Shown here one piece after another: positions 26,065-34,295 of a DNA stretch of 48,853 bases (position 1 is its first letter; each line of letters starts with the position of its first letter). The stretch covers positions 1-48,853 of the forward strand of contig JARFRD010000118.1 in the NCBI GenBank assembly GCA_029287435.1. The letters run 5' to 3'. A model generated the notes under the pieces. That model had not been told where the DNA came from, ran no database searches, and saw nothing but the letters and a program-made list of their open reading frames with translations. This stretch comes from Gammaproteobacteria bacterium (GTDB lineage: Bacteria > Pseudomonadota > Gammaproteobacteria > SZUA-229). Position numbers and translations under genes: made by a program.

Positions 26065-26535
26065 ATGGCCAAAAATAAACGCTTGCTAAAAAGCATTATT
26101 CTTACTCTTCGCAACGAACTGGTTGTTGTGCCTAATGCTGCAGTGGCAGAAATCATCTCGGTGCAGAATGTAAAAGGAGTTGAAGATGCACCGGGCTGGA
26201 TGCTGGGCAAGACAACCTGGCGCGGTGTAGAACTGCCGGTTGTGTCATTTGAAGCTGCTGGTGGTGACGATGCGCAGGCGGTGAATATTAATACACAGAT
26301 TGCGGTACTGTATTCAGCAAATACAGATGAAGATAAACAGTATTCATATATCGGACTGGCGATGCATGGTGTACCACACGTCAGCCAGTTTTCACGTGAT
26401 CAGATCAAAACTGATCCTGATGTGAGTGATGATCATCCAATGGTGGCGCAGCGTGTACGTATCAACGGCGCAGCTGCAAGCATTCTGGATATCGTCGCTG
26501 TCGATGATATGTTGCAGCAGGTGGCCATAGCCTGA
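26065..26535 (+). CDS. chpC: CheW-like protein ChpC
   Basis: ChpC is a second CheW-type adaptor, proposed to connect other receptors to ChpA. The 156-residue protein has a divergent CheW fold: RNELVVVPNAAVAEIISVQNVKG (about 16-38), APGWMLGKTTWRGVELPVVSFEA (about 42-64) and the C-terminal INGAAASILDIVAVDDMLQQV. It starts five bases after the chpA stop and is therefore translated with it. The ribosome binding context is inside the chpA end (GAAGCATAATTACC). In P. aeruginosa chpB, a methylesterase gene, lies between chpA and chpC; here it is missing. The next gene, rsmE, converges 27 bases later, so chpC ends the operon. Confidence 0.9.
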   Translation: MAKNKRLLKSIILTLRNELVVVPNAAVAEIISVQNVKGVEDAPGWMLGKTTWRGVELPVVSFEAAGGDDAQAVNINTQIAVLYSANTDEDKQYSYIGLAMHGVPHVSQFSRDQIKTDPDVSDDHPMVAQRVRINGAAASILDIVAVDDMLQQVAIA

Positions 26536-26562
26536 AGCCCCGGTATTGCAAACCCGGTCAAG

Positions 26563-27291
26563 TTAGCCCAGATCTCCCCACAGTGTTTGTACTGCCGCGA
26601 TGCAGGCAGGGGCAGCAGTCTCTGTTCTGAGTACACGCTCACCCAGTTTTATTCCTGTATACCCTGCATCACACGCGCGCCTGATCTCTTCATCCGATAA
26701 ACCGCCTTCGGGTCCGGACAAAAAAGCCAGCGAATTTATTTCACCCTTGAGTTCACCAAGTCTTGTTGTTGCAGTGGGGTCCAGTACCAGCTTCAATTCA
26801 GAGTCGGTGGTCGTTACAGCGGTATCGAAGTCCGTGATGCTGTGAATAATGGGCACCGTTGTACGACCGCTTTGTTCGCATGCACTGATGGCTATTTGAG
26901 CCCAGCGTCCGGATTTCTTGATGAAGCTGGATTTATTAATGTGCGCGGAGCGTTCGCTGGTAACAGGCAAAATGGTTTTAACACCCAGCTCGGTAGCTTT
27001 CTGTATCGTGGTGTCCATTCTGTCACTGCGCGAGATACACTGGAGCAGGGTGATATTCAGTTGTGATTCGCGGTCGATGTCACAGAAAGCGGTGACTTCA
27101 ACTTCAGCTGCCTTGTTGTTTTCGTTGATCAGTGTTGCCTGGTATTCACCACCTTGTCCGTTAAACAGTACCAGGGGTGTACCTGGTTTACTGCGCAGTA
27201 CGCGTATAAGATGACTGGAAGCCGCAGGGCTCAGTTTAATGTTTGCGCCTTCGCTTAAGTCGCCGTGATGATAAATGCGAGTGACGCGCAA
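26563..27291 (-). CDS. rsmE: 16S rRNA (uracil1498-N3)-methyltransferase
   Basis: RsmE methylates U1498 of 16S rRNA using SAM. The 242-residue protein has an N-terminal PUA-like domain (about 1-70) and a C-terminal SPOUT knot domain. Knot signatures FLSGPEGGLSDEEIRRA (about 192-208) and KLGERVLRTETAAPACIA (about 217-234) are intact, and QISACEQSGRTTVP, a typical segment, is at about 130-145. It lies 13 bases downstream of metF on the same strand, so the SAM-using enzyme is probably expressed with methyl-cycle genes. Converges with chpC. Secure. Confidence 0.95.
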   Translation of the reverse strand: MRVTRIYHHGDLSEGANIKLSPAASSHLIRVLRSKPGTPLVLFNGQGGEYQATLINENNKAAEVEVTAFCDIDRESQLNITLLQCISRSDRMDTTIQKATELGVKTILPVTSERSAHINKSSFIKKSGRWAQIAISACEQSGRTTVPIIHSITDFDTAVTTTDSELKLVLDPTATTRLGELKGEINSLAFLSGPEGGLSDEEIRRACDAGYTGIKLGERVLRTETAAPACIAAVQTLWGDLG

Positions 27292-27304
27292 AATCGTAAC
27301 CTGA

Positions 27305-28147
27305 TTAGATTCTTTGCCAGATATCCAGTGTCGCGACTGACTGGTTAAGCGTGTAGAAATGGAGCCCGGGTGCGCCCTGATCCAGCAAGCGCGTGCATAT
27401 ATCTGTTACCACATCTGTACCAAATGCTTTCAGGCTATCCATGTCATCGCCATAGGCTTCCAGTTGTTTACGAATCCAGCGTGGTATTTCAGCGCCGCAG
27501 GTATCCGAGAATCGAACCAGGCCAGTGTAATTTGTAATTGGCATGATGCCAGGTACCACTGGTATATCCAGACCAGCCTGTCCACACTTGTCGATGAACC
27601 TGAAATAAGCGTCAGTGTTGTAAAAATACTGGGTAATTGCAGAATTCGCACCCGCTTCAGCTTTACGTTTGAAGTTTTCAAAGTCGGTTGCGGGTGACTG
27701 TGATTCCGGGTGGTATTCGGGATAGGCAGCAACTTCTAAATGAAAATGATCACCGGTTTCCTTGCGGATAAATTCGACCAGTTCATTCGCATGCTTGAAG
27801 TCATTGTTACCAGTGCCTTCTTCAGGAATGTCACCACGCAGCGTTACCAGGCGTTTAACACCCATTTGAATATAGGTATCGAGCAGTTGTTTTATCTGCT
27901 CACTGGTAGAACCGATGCATGAGATATGGGGTGCAATTGCAGCGCCATCTTTACTGAGCTGATCAACTGTTTCGAGTGTGCGGTCGCGCGTGGACCCACC
28001 TGCACCAAACGTAACTGAATAGAATTCAGGCTGCATTTGATCATCCAGTTTCTTACGTACAGCGATGAGTTTTTCCATGCCTTCGTCAGTACGCGGCGGA
28101 AAAAACTCACAGCTGAATATCTTGTTCGATCCTTTCGGTGAACTCAT
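27305..28147 (-). CDS. metF: Methylenetetrahydrofolate reductase
   Basis: MetF reduces 5,10-methylene-THF to 5-methyl-THF with NADH and FAD, supplying the methyl group for methionine synthesis. The 280-residue TIM-barrel protein shows SCEFFPPRTDEGMEKL near the N-terminus (catalytic Glu in the FEFFPP position), SVTFGAGGSTRDRT (about 42-55), LVTLRGDIP (about 97-105), AAYPEYHPES (about 140-149), ITQYFYNTDAYFRF and GIMPITNYTGLVRFS. Length is close to the bacterial norm. It follows ahcY by 67 bases across a strong hairpin (28170-28207). In P. aeruginosa metF and sahH are also neighbours. Secure. Confidence 0.97.
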   Translation of the reverse strand: MSSPKGSNKIFSCEFFPPRTDEGMEKLIAVRKKLDDQMQPEFYSVTFGAGGSTRDRTLETVDQLSKDGAAIAPHISCIGSTSEQIKQLLDTYIQMGVKRLVTLRGDIPEEGTGNNDFKHANELVEFIRKETGDHFHLEVAAYPEYHPESQSPATDFENFKRKAEAGANSAITQYFYNTDAYFRFIDKCGQAGLDIPVVPGIMPITNYTGLVRFSDTCGAEIPRWIRKQLEAYGDDMDSLKAFGTDVVTDICTRLLDQGAPGLHFYTLNQSVATLDIWQRI

Positions 28148-28169
28148 TATTTAATCTTCTGATTTATGT

Positions 28170-28207
28170 CCCGGGTACAACCACAGTTACATGTGATTGT
28201 ACCCGGG
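28170..28207 (-). terminator. Strong ahcY-metF intergenic hairpin
   Basis: CCCGGGTACAA (28170-28180) and TTGTACCCGGG (28197-28207) form a perfect 11-base stem, extended after one mismatch by CACA/TGTG around loop GTTACA. It begins eight bases beyond the ahcY stop. There is no T run on the minus strand (ACATAAATC follows), so it is more likely an mRNA 3' stabiliser, processing site or partial terminator than a full intrinsic terminator. Confidence 0.6.
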
Positions 28208-28214
28208 AAGGCTG

Positions 28215-29636
28215 TTAGTAGCGGTAGTGATCAGGTTTGTATGGACCTTCAACGGGTACATTGATGTAGTCAGCCTGCTCCTGGGACAGGGGAGTCAGGT
28301 TTACCCCGATTTTCTGCAGGTGCAGTCGAGCGACTTTTTCATCAAGTATCTTTGGAAGTACGTATACCTTGTTATCGTACTCGTCAGACTTGTTGAAGAA
28401 TTCAATCTGAGCCATTACCTGGTTGGTGAATGATGCGGACATCACGAAGCTGGGATGACCTGTAGCGCATCCGAGGTTAACCAGGCGACCCTTGGCAAGA
28501 ACGATGATACGTTTACCATCAGGGAAGATAACATGGTCAACCTGTGGCTTGATTTCTTCCCACTCGTATTTCTCAAGTGAGGCGATATCAATCTCAGAAT
28601 CAAAGTGACCGATGTTGCAGACAATGGCTTCGTCTTTCATCGCAGCCATATGGTCATGATTGATGACATTGACATTACCGGTGGTGGTGACAAAGATGTC
28701 GCCTTCAGCAGAAGCTTCATCCATGTTAACTACGCGGTAGCCTTCCATTGCTGCCTGCAGTGCACAGATAGGGTCAATTTCAGTCACCCAGACGGTGGCG
28801 CCCATGCCACGGAATGCCTGTGCACAGCCTTTGCCCACGTCACCATAGCCCAGAACAACACAGATTTTGCCGGCAATCATGACATCGGTTGCACGCTTGA
28901 TACCATCGAGCAGGGATTCACGGCAACCATACAGGTTGTCGAACTTGGACTTTGTCACCGAGTCATTAACATTCATCGCCGGGAACAGCAGCTCACCAGC
29001 TTCTTCCATCTGGTACAGGCGGTGTACACCCGTGGTGGTTTCTTCGGTAACGCCCTTAACGCTTTCGGCAATATCTGTCCACTTGCTTGAGCCATCAGTG
29101 ATGGTGCGTTTCAGTACATCAATGATCGCTTTCCATTCTTCATTGTCGTCTGCCTTGGCATCGGGCACAGCACCGGCTTTTTCGTATTCAGCGCCTTTGT
29201 GAACCAGCAGGGTAGCGTCACCGCCATCATCAAGAATCATGTTAGGTGTACCACCGTCAGGCCATGTTAAAGCCTGCACGGTGCACCACCAGTACTCTTC
29301 AATGGTTTCGCCTTTCCACGCAAATACCGGGATACCATCAGCAGCGATAGCAGCCGCTGCCTGGTCCTGTGTAGAAAAGATGTTGCAAGATGCCCAGCGA
29401 ACTTCTGCACCCAGTGCGACCAGGGTTTCAATCAGCACGGCTGTCTGAATGGTCATGTGCAGGCTGCCGGTAATACGCGCGCCCTTGAGTGGTTGTGATG
29501 CGCCGAGTTCTTCACGCAGAGCCATCAGGCCCGGCATTTCAGTTTCGGCAATGGATATCTCCTTGCGGCCCCAGTCGGCCAGAGATAAATCTGCGACTTT
29601 GTAGTCGGTGAAATTTTGATCAATAACAGCATTCAT
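28215..29636 (-). CDS. ahcY: Adenosylhomocysteinase (SAH hydrolase)
   Basis: AhcY hydrolyses S-adenosylhomocysteine to adenosine and homocysteine, relieving product inhibition of SAM methyltransferases. The 473-residue protein has the family's N-terminal [17 protein letters not shown], the [20 protein letters not shown] segment (about 53-72), [15 protein letters not shown], the NAD-binding [18 protein letters not shown] (about 259-276), [15 protein letters not shown], and the C-terminal KPDHYRY. The insert of about 40 residues seen in many bacterial and plant forms is included, around KGAEYEKAG. Expression is set by the SAH riboswitch in its leader. The ribosome binding site AGGAGA (plus-strand complement 29643-29648) is strong. 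Secure. Confidence 0.98.
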   Translation of the reverse strand: MNAVIDQNFTDYKVADLSLADWGRKEISIAETEMPGLMALREELGASQPLKGARITGSLHMTIQTAVLIETLVALGAEVRWASCNIFSTQDQAAAAIAADGIPVFAWKGETIEEYWWCTVQALTWPDGGTPNMILDDGGDATLLVHKGAEYEKAGAVPDAKADDNEEWKAIIDVLKRTITDGSSKWTDIAESVKGVTEETTTGVHRLYQMEEAGELLFPAMNVNDSVTKSKFDNLYGCRESLLDGIKRATDVMIAGKICVVLGYGDVGKGCAQAFRGMGATVWVTEIDPICALQAAMEGYRVVNMDEASAEGDIFVTTTGNVNVINHDHMAAMKDEAIVCNIGHFDSEIDIASLEKYEWEEIKPQVDHVIFPDGKRIIVLAKGRLVNLGCATGHPSFVMSASFTNQVMAQIEFFNKSDEYDNKVYVLPKILDEKVARLHLQKIGVNLTPLSQEQADYINVPVEGPYKPDHYRY

Positions 29637-29663
29637 AACTCATCTCCTAACGATAATTAAGAA

Positions 29664-29737
29664 ATGAGCGCCGTTGTTCAACTCTGAGCCTGACAGGCCT
29701 GAATGTGTGAATTCAGCCTGCTGCAGCGCCCCTCAGA
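29664..29737 (-). ncRNA. S-adenosylhomocysteine (SAH) riboswitch
   Basis: On the minus strand, upstream of ahcY, the sequence matches the SAH riboswitch consensus: CTGAGGGGCGCTGC (29736-29723), a variable stem CAGGC-TGAAT / ATTCA-GGCCTG, then GTCAGGCTCAG, and finally AACAACGGCGCTCA (29678-29665). CTGAG pairs with CTCAG (P1), and GGGGCGC with GCGCTC forms the pseudoknot arm. It ends about 28 bases before the ahcY ATG, so it probably controls access to the ribosome binding site or early transcription. SAH turns this class on. Motif match is by eye, not by covariance model. Confidence 0.92.
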
Positions 29738-29753
29738 AAATAAGTAGGGCCAT

Positions 29754-29759
29754 ATTATA
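29754..29759 (-). promoter_or_regulatory. Candidate ahcY -10 box
   Basis: TATAAT on the minus strand (plus-strand complement ATTATA), 17 bases upstream of the riboswitch. The matching -35 region (around 29777-29782, TGATCT) is poor and lies at the metK stop. Transcription from here would give a leader starting just before the SAH aptamer. Confidence 0.5.
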
Positions 29760-29779
29760 GCCCAGAATCAGGTTTCAGA

Positions 29780-30943
29780 TCACAGCCCGGCTGAGTCTCT
29801 CAGTGCATCAGCCTTGTCGGTTTTTTCCCAGGTGAAATCCGGTTCTTCACGCCCGAAATGCCCGTACGCCGCAGTATTGCGGTAAATTGGACGTAACAGA
29901 TCCAGCATCTGAACCAAACCTTTGGGTTTTAGATCAAAATGTTCACGAATTAGTTCAACAATTCGGTCATCGCCGATTTTTCCGGTACCAAATGTCTGCA
30001 CCGAGATCGAAGTGGGTTCAGCCACGCCAATCGCATATGAAACCTGGATTTCGCATTTTTCAGCAAGACCCGCGGCGACGATATTTTTTGCCACGTAGCG
30101 GCCAGCGTAGGCTGCTGAGCGGTCGACCTTGGAAGGGTCTTTACCCGAGAAGGCGCCACCACCGTGGCGTGCCATACCACCGTAGGTATCGACGATAATC
30201 TTGCGGCCGGTCAGGCCACAGTCACCAACAGGTCCGCCGATAACAAACTTGCCGGTGGGGTTGATGTGTACGTGGTCCTGCGGGCAATTCTTCAGCCATT
30301 CTTCAGGCAGTACAGGCTTGATGATTTCGTCCATCACGGCTTCGCGCAGAGCACTATATTCGATGTCCGGATCGTGTTGGGTAGAAAGCACAACAGCATC
30401 GATACCTACCGGCTTACCATCGTCGTACTGGAACGTAACCTGGCTTTTGGCATCAGGGCGTAACCAGGGCAGGGTGCCGTTTTTACGGATTTCGGCCTGT
30501 CTTTTAACCAGGCGATGCGCATAGGTGATTGGCGCTGGCATCAGTACTTCAGTTTCGTTGCTGGCATAGCCGAACATCAGGCCCTGGTCACCGGCGCCCT
30601 GTTCATGCTCATCAGACTCATCGACACCCATGGCGATATCAGCAGACTGCTTGTCGATGGAGGTAATAACAGCACAGGATTCCCAGTCGAATCCCATGTC
30701 AGAGTGGTTATAACCGATCTCTTTCACAGTCTGGCGAACCACATCCTGCATATCAACCCAGGCTTCCGTGGTGATTTCACCGGAAATAATAACCATGCCG
30801 GTATTAACCATGGTTTCACAGGCGACGCGTGCCTTGTTGTCCTGCTTGAAGATGGCGTCCAGGATGGCATCAGATATCTGGTCAGCGACCTTGTCCGGAT
30901 GACCTTCTGAAACTGATTCTGATGTAAACAGATGTCCGCTCAT
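29780..30943 (-). CDS. metK: S-adenosylmethionine synthetase
   Basis: MetK makes SAM from methionine and ATP. The 387-residue protein carries the N-terminal [22 protein letters not shown], the hexapeptide GAGDQG (about 115-120), the second signature [10 protein letters not shown] (about 262-271) and the C-terminal [20 protein letters not shown]. All are typical and length is normal. A 423-base leader region holds a promoter and an intrinsic terminator before the start codon, discussed separately. ahcY and metF lie downstream on the same strand, but ahcY has its own leader. Secure. Confidence 0.98.
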   Translation of the reverse strand: MSGHLFTSESVSEGHPDKVADQISDAILDAIFKQDNKARVACETMVNTGMVIISGEITTEAWVDMQDVVRQTVKEIGYNHSDMGFDWESCAVITSIDKQSADIAMGVDESDEHEQGAGDQGLMFGYASNETEVLMPAPITYAHRLVKRQAEIRKNGTLPWLRPDAKSQVTFQYDDGKPVGIDAVVLSTQHDPDIEYSALREAVMDEIIKPVLPEEWLKNCPQDHVHINPTGKFVIGGPVGDCGLTGRKIIVDTYGGMARHGGGAFSGKDPSKVDRSAAYAGRYVAKNIVAAGLAEKCEIQVSYAIGVAEPTSISVQTFGTGKIGDDRIVELIREHFDLKPKGLVQMLDLLRPIYRNTAAYGHFGREEPDFTWEKTDKADALRDSAGL

Positions 30944-31122
30944 AATGTATTACCTGTCGTTTTGGTCCGATTAATTGTTTCGGGATTAATTTTTCTCGGG
31001 TAATAAAAAACCCGTCCAAGTGCAGCTTGAGACGGGTTTTCGATATTCTGATATCAAAACTCGCTTTAGCTGCATTTATAAAGCGCCCGCAATCTGAGTC
31101 AAATTGGCGCGTGAATGGCAGA
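30944..31122 (-). promoter_or_regulatory. metK leader with probable attenuator
   Basis: From the promoter at 31123-31150 to the metK ATG there are about 170-180 nt. Reading the minus strand, the leader has a hairpin CGCTTTA / TAAAGCG (31085-31062) whose ten-base loop includes TGCAGC, a small GATATC/AATATC element, then the terminator hairpin at 31040-31003. The terminator loop includes GCTGCA, complementary to the upstream loop. No classical SAM-I, SAM-II or SAH motif was recognised. The order promoter, hairpin, terminator, gene suggests transcription attenuation. It is an inference from structure only. Confidence 0.5.
31003..31040 (-). terminator. Intrinsic terminator in the metK leader
   Basis: On the minus strand ACCCGTC (31037-31031) pairs with GACGGGT (31016-31010), with an inner CAAG/CTTG stem around loop CTGCA, followed immediately by TTTTTTATTA. 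This is a textbook rho-independent terminator, 60 bases upstream of metK. It could end dnaG read-through or attenuate metK. Confidence 0.85.
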
Positions 31123-31150
31123 ATTATGCCTTATTTATTCAATCTGTCAA
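31123..31150 (-). promoter_or_regulatory. Sigma-70 type promoter for metK
   Basis: TTGACA (plus-strand complement 31145-31150) and CATAAT (complement 31123-31128) are 16 bases apart on the minus strand. The -35 is a perfect consensus and the -10 differs at one position. It lies upstream of the leader terminator, so its transcripts must pass the terminator to reach metK. Confidence 0.65.
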
Positions 31151-31186
31151 CATAAGTGAATATATATCAGTGGGCGGATTTTTCTT

Positions 31187-31355
31187 ACCGCAGAGGCACA
31201 GGAGTTAGTTTATTGGTGATTTCTTACGATACGATTTACGCAGGGTAGGCAATGCCCACCCTGCGCTTCTATTGTGAACATATTGCAGATAGTTAATTAA
31301 GCCTGATGTTGGCATATAACTTTTGTTTAACTCTGTGGGCTCTGTGCCTCTGTGG
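31187..31355. repeat. MITE-like repeat with inverted ends
   Basis: The left end ACCGCAGAGGCACAGGAG (31187-31204) is an imperfect inverted copy of the right end, CTCTGTGCCTCTGTGG (31340-31355). Inside, CGCAGGGT (31239-31246) and ACCCTGCG (31258-31265) form a perfect eight-base stem extended by GGC/GCC. There is no coding frame. A sequence like the right end recurs at about 203-232. The layout, about 170 bases with inverted termini, resembles a non-autonomous mobile element. Target-site duplications were not identified. Confidence 0.6.
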
Positions 31356-31366
31356 CAAATAAATAT

Positions 31367-33100
31367 TTATCGTTTGAGTAGTTCTTTGTATTCCTGCATC
31401 TCGGTATCAGATAAGCCGCTTTCCCTGAGTTTTGCATCGAGCACTTCGTAGCGTTCATCTTTATATTTGTTTAGCAATTGCTGCACCGCATCTTTATAAA
31501 CAGCTTCCTGTGCCTGTTTGTCATCTGTTCCCTGCACATCTCTTTGTAACAGTTTTTGCAGTATTTCGAACTCATTCGTTCCACGCCAGCGTTCCAGTAA
31601 TGCAGATGATGACAACCCGGGGTTATTCAGTATGGTCTCATGCAACTGGTGTAAAAGCGCAAAGCCCTGCAATGAAGTATCACGAAAGGTGTCCGGTATC
31701 GCACAAACTGATGCGAGTTCGGGGTGATGCAGCAGTAAAGCAATCGCATCCCTGGTGGCATTCTGTTTTATCTTGCGAGTGCTCCTTGGCGGTGCTGGCT
31801 GAACACTTATTGATGCTGTTTCCTGTTGTTTACTTTCACCGCTGAGTTTCTCAACCGAAATACCCACCAGCTCAGACAGGCGCTGGTACATAAGGTCCTT
31901 GAAAATACTCTCGGGTATCTTGCCAAGTAATGGTTTTGCCTTGTTCTCGAGTTTGGCCTTGCCTTCCATGGTTTCGATGTTGATTTCCTGTGTGAGTGCC
32001 TTGAACAAAAACTCCGATAACGGCGTGGCCTGATCAAGTCGTTGTTCGAACGCAGTCTTGCCTTCTTTTCTCACCAGTGAATCGGGATCTTCACCTTCAG
32101 GCAGGAAAAGGAAACTGGCTTCAAGGCCATCCCTGATAATGGGCAGTGTATTTTCCAGTGCGCGCCACGCAGCTTTGCGACCGGCATTGTCGCCGTCATA
32201 ACAGAACACGATCTGGTGAACTGAGCGGAACAGTTTCTGAATCTGGTCTTTGGTTGTTGCCGTGCCCAGGGAAGCGACGGCATATTCGATTCCGTTTTGC
32301 GCCAGGGCCACGACATCCATGTAGCCTTCAACAACTATAATGCGCGTGAGTTTTCGAACTGCCTGCCGTGCTTCGTAAAAGCCATAAAGCTCATAGCCTT
32401 TATGAAAGATTTCGGTTTCCGGTGAATTAAGATACTTGGGTTCGCCATCATCAATGATGCGGCCACCAAAAGCGATGGTGTGTCCCCGACGATCAAGAAT
32501 GGGGAACATGATGCGGTCACGAAAGCGGTCGTATTGCTTGTCCGCAGACTTGCGTATGACCATGCCCGATTTTTCCAGGGCATTGATATTATCAATGTTA
32601 TCAATTAGATAGCTCCATTCGTTTGGGGCGTAGCCGAGCTTGTAACGCTTGGCGATTTCACCGCTGAGGCCACGTTGCTTTAAATACTGGATGGCCCTGT
32701 CCGACTGCCGCAGTTGCGACTGGTACAGGTGTGAGGCAGATTCGAGAACATCGTACAGTTCCTGTTTTTCATCCCGGGTATCCCTGGTCCAGGGTGAGTC
32801 TTCCCTCGGAACTTCGAGGTGGTATTCAGCAGCAAGGGTTTCTATGGCGTCGACAAAATCCAGATGCTCATACTCCATCAGAAAACCGATTGCGGTGCCG
32901 TGGGCACCACAACCAAAGCAGTGATAGAACTGCTTGGCTTCACTGACGGTGAATGAGGGTGTTTTTTCGTTATGGAAAGGACAACAGGCCTGGTATTCAC
33001 GACCTTTTTTTTTCAACGGTACACGGGCATTGATAACCTCCACGATATCTGCGCGTGAGATTAAATCGTCGATAAAAGACTGTGGAATGCGGCCTGCCAT
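31367..33100 (-). CDS. dnaG: DNA primase
   Basis: DnaG makes RNA primers for replication with the DnaB helicase. The 577-residue protein has the N-terminal zinc domain with C40, H43, C61 and C64 (CPFH...CFGC), a TOPRIM catalytic domain with IIVVEGYMDVVALAQNG (catalytic Glu) and FCYDGDNAGRKAA (Asp pair), and a C-terminal helicase-binding domain from about residue 440. Usual length. In most Gammaproteobacteria dnaG lies between rpsU and rpoD; here it follows dgt by 16 bases and rpsU is about 14.5 kb away, with no rpoD next to either. It appears to be the last gene of aroK-aroB-dgt-dnaG. Secure. Confidence 0.98.
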   Translation of the reverse strand: MAGRIPQSFIDDLISRADIVEVINARVPLKKKGREYQACCPFHNEKTPSFTVSEAKQFYHCFGCGAHGTAIGFLMEYEHLDFVDAIETLAAEYHLEVPREDSPWTRDTRDEKQELYDVLESASHLYQSQLRQSDRAIQYLKQRGLSGEIAKRYKLGYAPNEWSYLIDNIDNINALEKSGMVIRKSADKQYDRFRDRIMFPILDRRGHTIAFGGRIIDDGEPKYLNSPETEIFHKGYELYGFYEARQAVRKLTRIIVVEGYMDVVALAQNGIEYAVASLGTATTKDQIQKLFRSVHQIVFCYDGDNAGRKAAWRALENTLPIIRDGLEASFLFLPEGEDPDSLVRKEGKTAFEQRLDQATPLSEFLFKALTQEINIETMEGKAKLENKAKPLLGKIPESIFKDLMYQRLSELVGISVEKLSGESKQQETASISVQPAPPRSTRKIKQNATRDAIALLLHHPELASVCAIPDTFRDTSLQGFALLHQLHETILNNPGLSSSALLERWRGTNEFEILQKLLQRDVQGTDDKQAQEAVYKDAVQQLLNKYKDERYEVLDAKLRESGLSDTEMQEYKELLKR

Positions 33101-33116
33101 TCGATACGGATGTCAG

Positions 33117-34286
33117 CTAGGGAATAAGGTTCGCGAATGACAACTGGCGAGGGTTGAATATCCGTTCGTATTCGATAATAGCGTATCGGTCGGTCATGCC
33201 AGCTATATAGTCAGCGATACATCTTGCCATGCCTTCATCACCGGACTGATAATCCAGCGCCTGGTACTGCTCCAGTGCTTCGACAGGCAGGATTTTTATG
33301 TCATTCATAAAGGCTTCGAACAGCGCGGTGAGAATACCGTGAGCCTTGCGCGTCATGCGATGAACGCGGTAATGCTGGTACAGATTCTTGCGCAGGAACT
33401 GTTTCAGTTCGAGTTTCTGCGCTGACATGTCCTCACTGAACGCCATCAATGGTCGCGCCTGTTTTCTGACATCGTCGATTGTTTGCAAATCAGCTGCTTC
33501 AATATTGCTACGACTGGTGTCGATTAAATCAACGACCATTACGTTGATCATGCGGCGAATAATCTCGTGTACCAGCTGTTTGTCATTGAGGTTTTTATAT
33601 TGCTTGACAACCTTATCGTGTTGATCGCGGAACAATTTTATTTTCAGTAAGTCATCGAATGCGATAAGGCCGTAGCGAAGTCCGTCATCGACATCATGGT
33701 TACTGTAGGCCGTTTCATCTGAAAGATCGACGAGCTGAGCCTCAAGGCTTGGTTGGGTATGATTGATAAAACGGCTGGCTACTTCACCCAGCGTTCTGGC
33801 ATTGTTTGTTGAACAGTGTTTAAGGATGCCTTCGCGTGTTTCGAACATCAGGTTTAGACCGAGGAACTCGGCGTATTTCTGTTCCAGCGTGTCAACCACG
33901 CGTAATGACTGCAGGTTGTGTTCAAAACCGCCATAGTCTTGCATGCACTCATTCAGTGCAGTCTGTCCCGCATGTCCAAACGGTGTATGGCCAAGATCAT
34001 GTGATAGTGCAATGGATTCGGCCAGGTCTTCGTGCAGATGTAATTCGCGGGCGATACTGCGCGCGATCTGGGCGACTTCGAGTGAGTGGGTCAGGCGTGT
34101 GCGGAACAGATCGCCTTCGTGGTTCACGAATACCTGGGTCTTGTATTCAAGTCGACGGAATGCTGCAGAATGAATGATACGATCCCTGTCACGCTGGTAT
34201 TCATTGCGGTAAATCGGCGAGCCTTCGGGGTGCCTGCGGCCTGTGCTGTTTTCCTGGATGCTGGCATATGGGGCAAGGTTGTCCAT
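33117..34286 (-). CDS. dgt: dGTP triphosphohydrolase family HD protein
   Basis: This 389-residue HD-domain protein belongs to the deoxyguanosinetriphosphate triphosphohydrolase (Dgt) family, which hydrolyses dNTPs to nucleosides and triphosphate. Metal ligands are visible: H67 in RTRLTHSLEV, H96-D97 in LSHDLGHTPFGHAG, and the Asp in LVDLSDETAYSNHDVDDGLR (about 182-201). The N-terminal YRNEYQRDRDRIIHSAAFRRLEYKTQVF is a strong family signature. It is shorter than E. coli Dgt (505) and of the dNTPase-like subgroup, so substrate preference may be broad. It lies between aroB (nine-base gap) and dnaG, suggesting a link to dNTP pool control, which is inference. Confidence 0.94.
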   Translation of the reverse strand: MDNLAPYASIQENSTGRRHPEGSPIYRNEYQRDRDRIIHSAAFRRLEYKTQVFVNHEGDLFRTRLTHSLEVAQIARSIARELHLHEDLAESIALSHDLGHTPFGHAGQTALNECMQDYGGFEHNLQSLRVVDTLEQKYAEFLGLNLMFETREGILKHCSTNNARTLGEVASRFINHTQPSLEAQLVDLSDETAYSNHDVDDGLRYGLIAFDDLLKIKLFRDQHDKVVKQYKNLNDKQLVHEIIRRMINVMVVDLIDTSRSNIEAADLQTIDDVRKQARPLMAFSEDMSAQKLELKQFLRKNLYQHYRVHRMTRKAHGILTALFEAFMNDIKILPVEALEQYQALDYQSGDEGMARCIADYIAGMTDRYAIIEYERIFNPRQLSFANLIP

Positions 34287-34295
34287 GATGATTAC

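Noticed and set aside
30944..31122. Classical SAM-I or SAM-II riboswitch upstream of metK
   Set aside because: The conserved core words of those classes were looked for and not found. Only an attenuator-like layout is supported.
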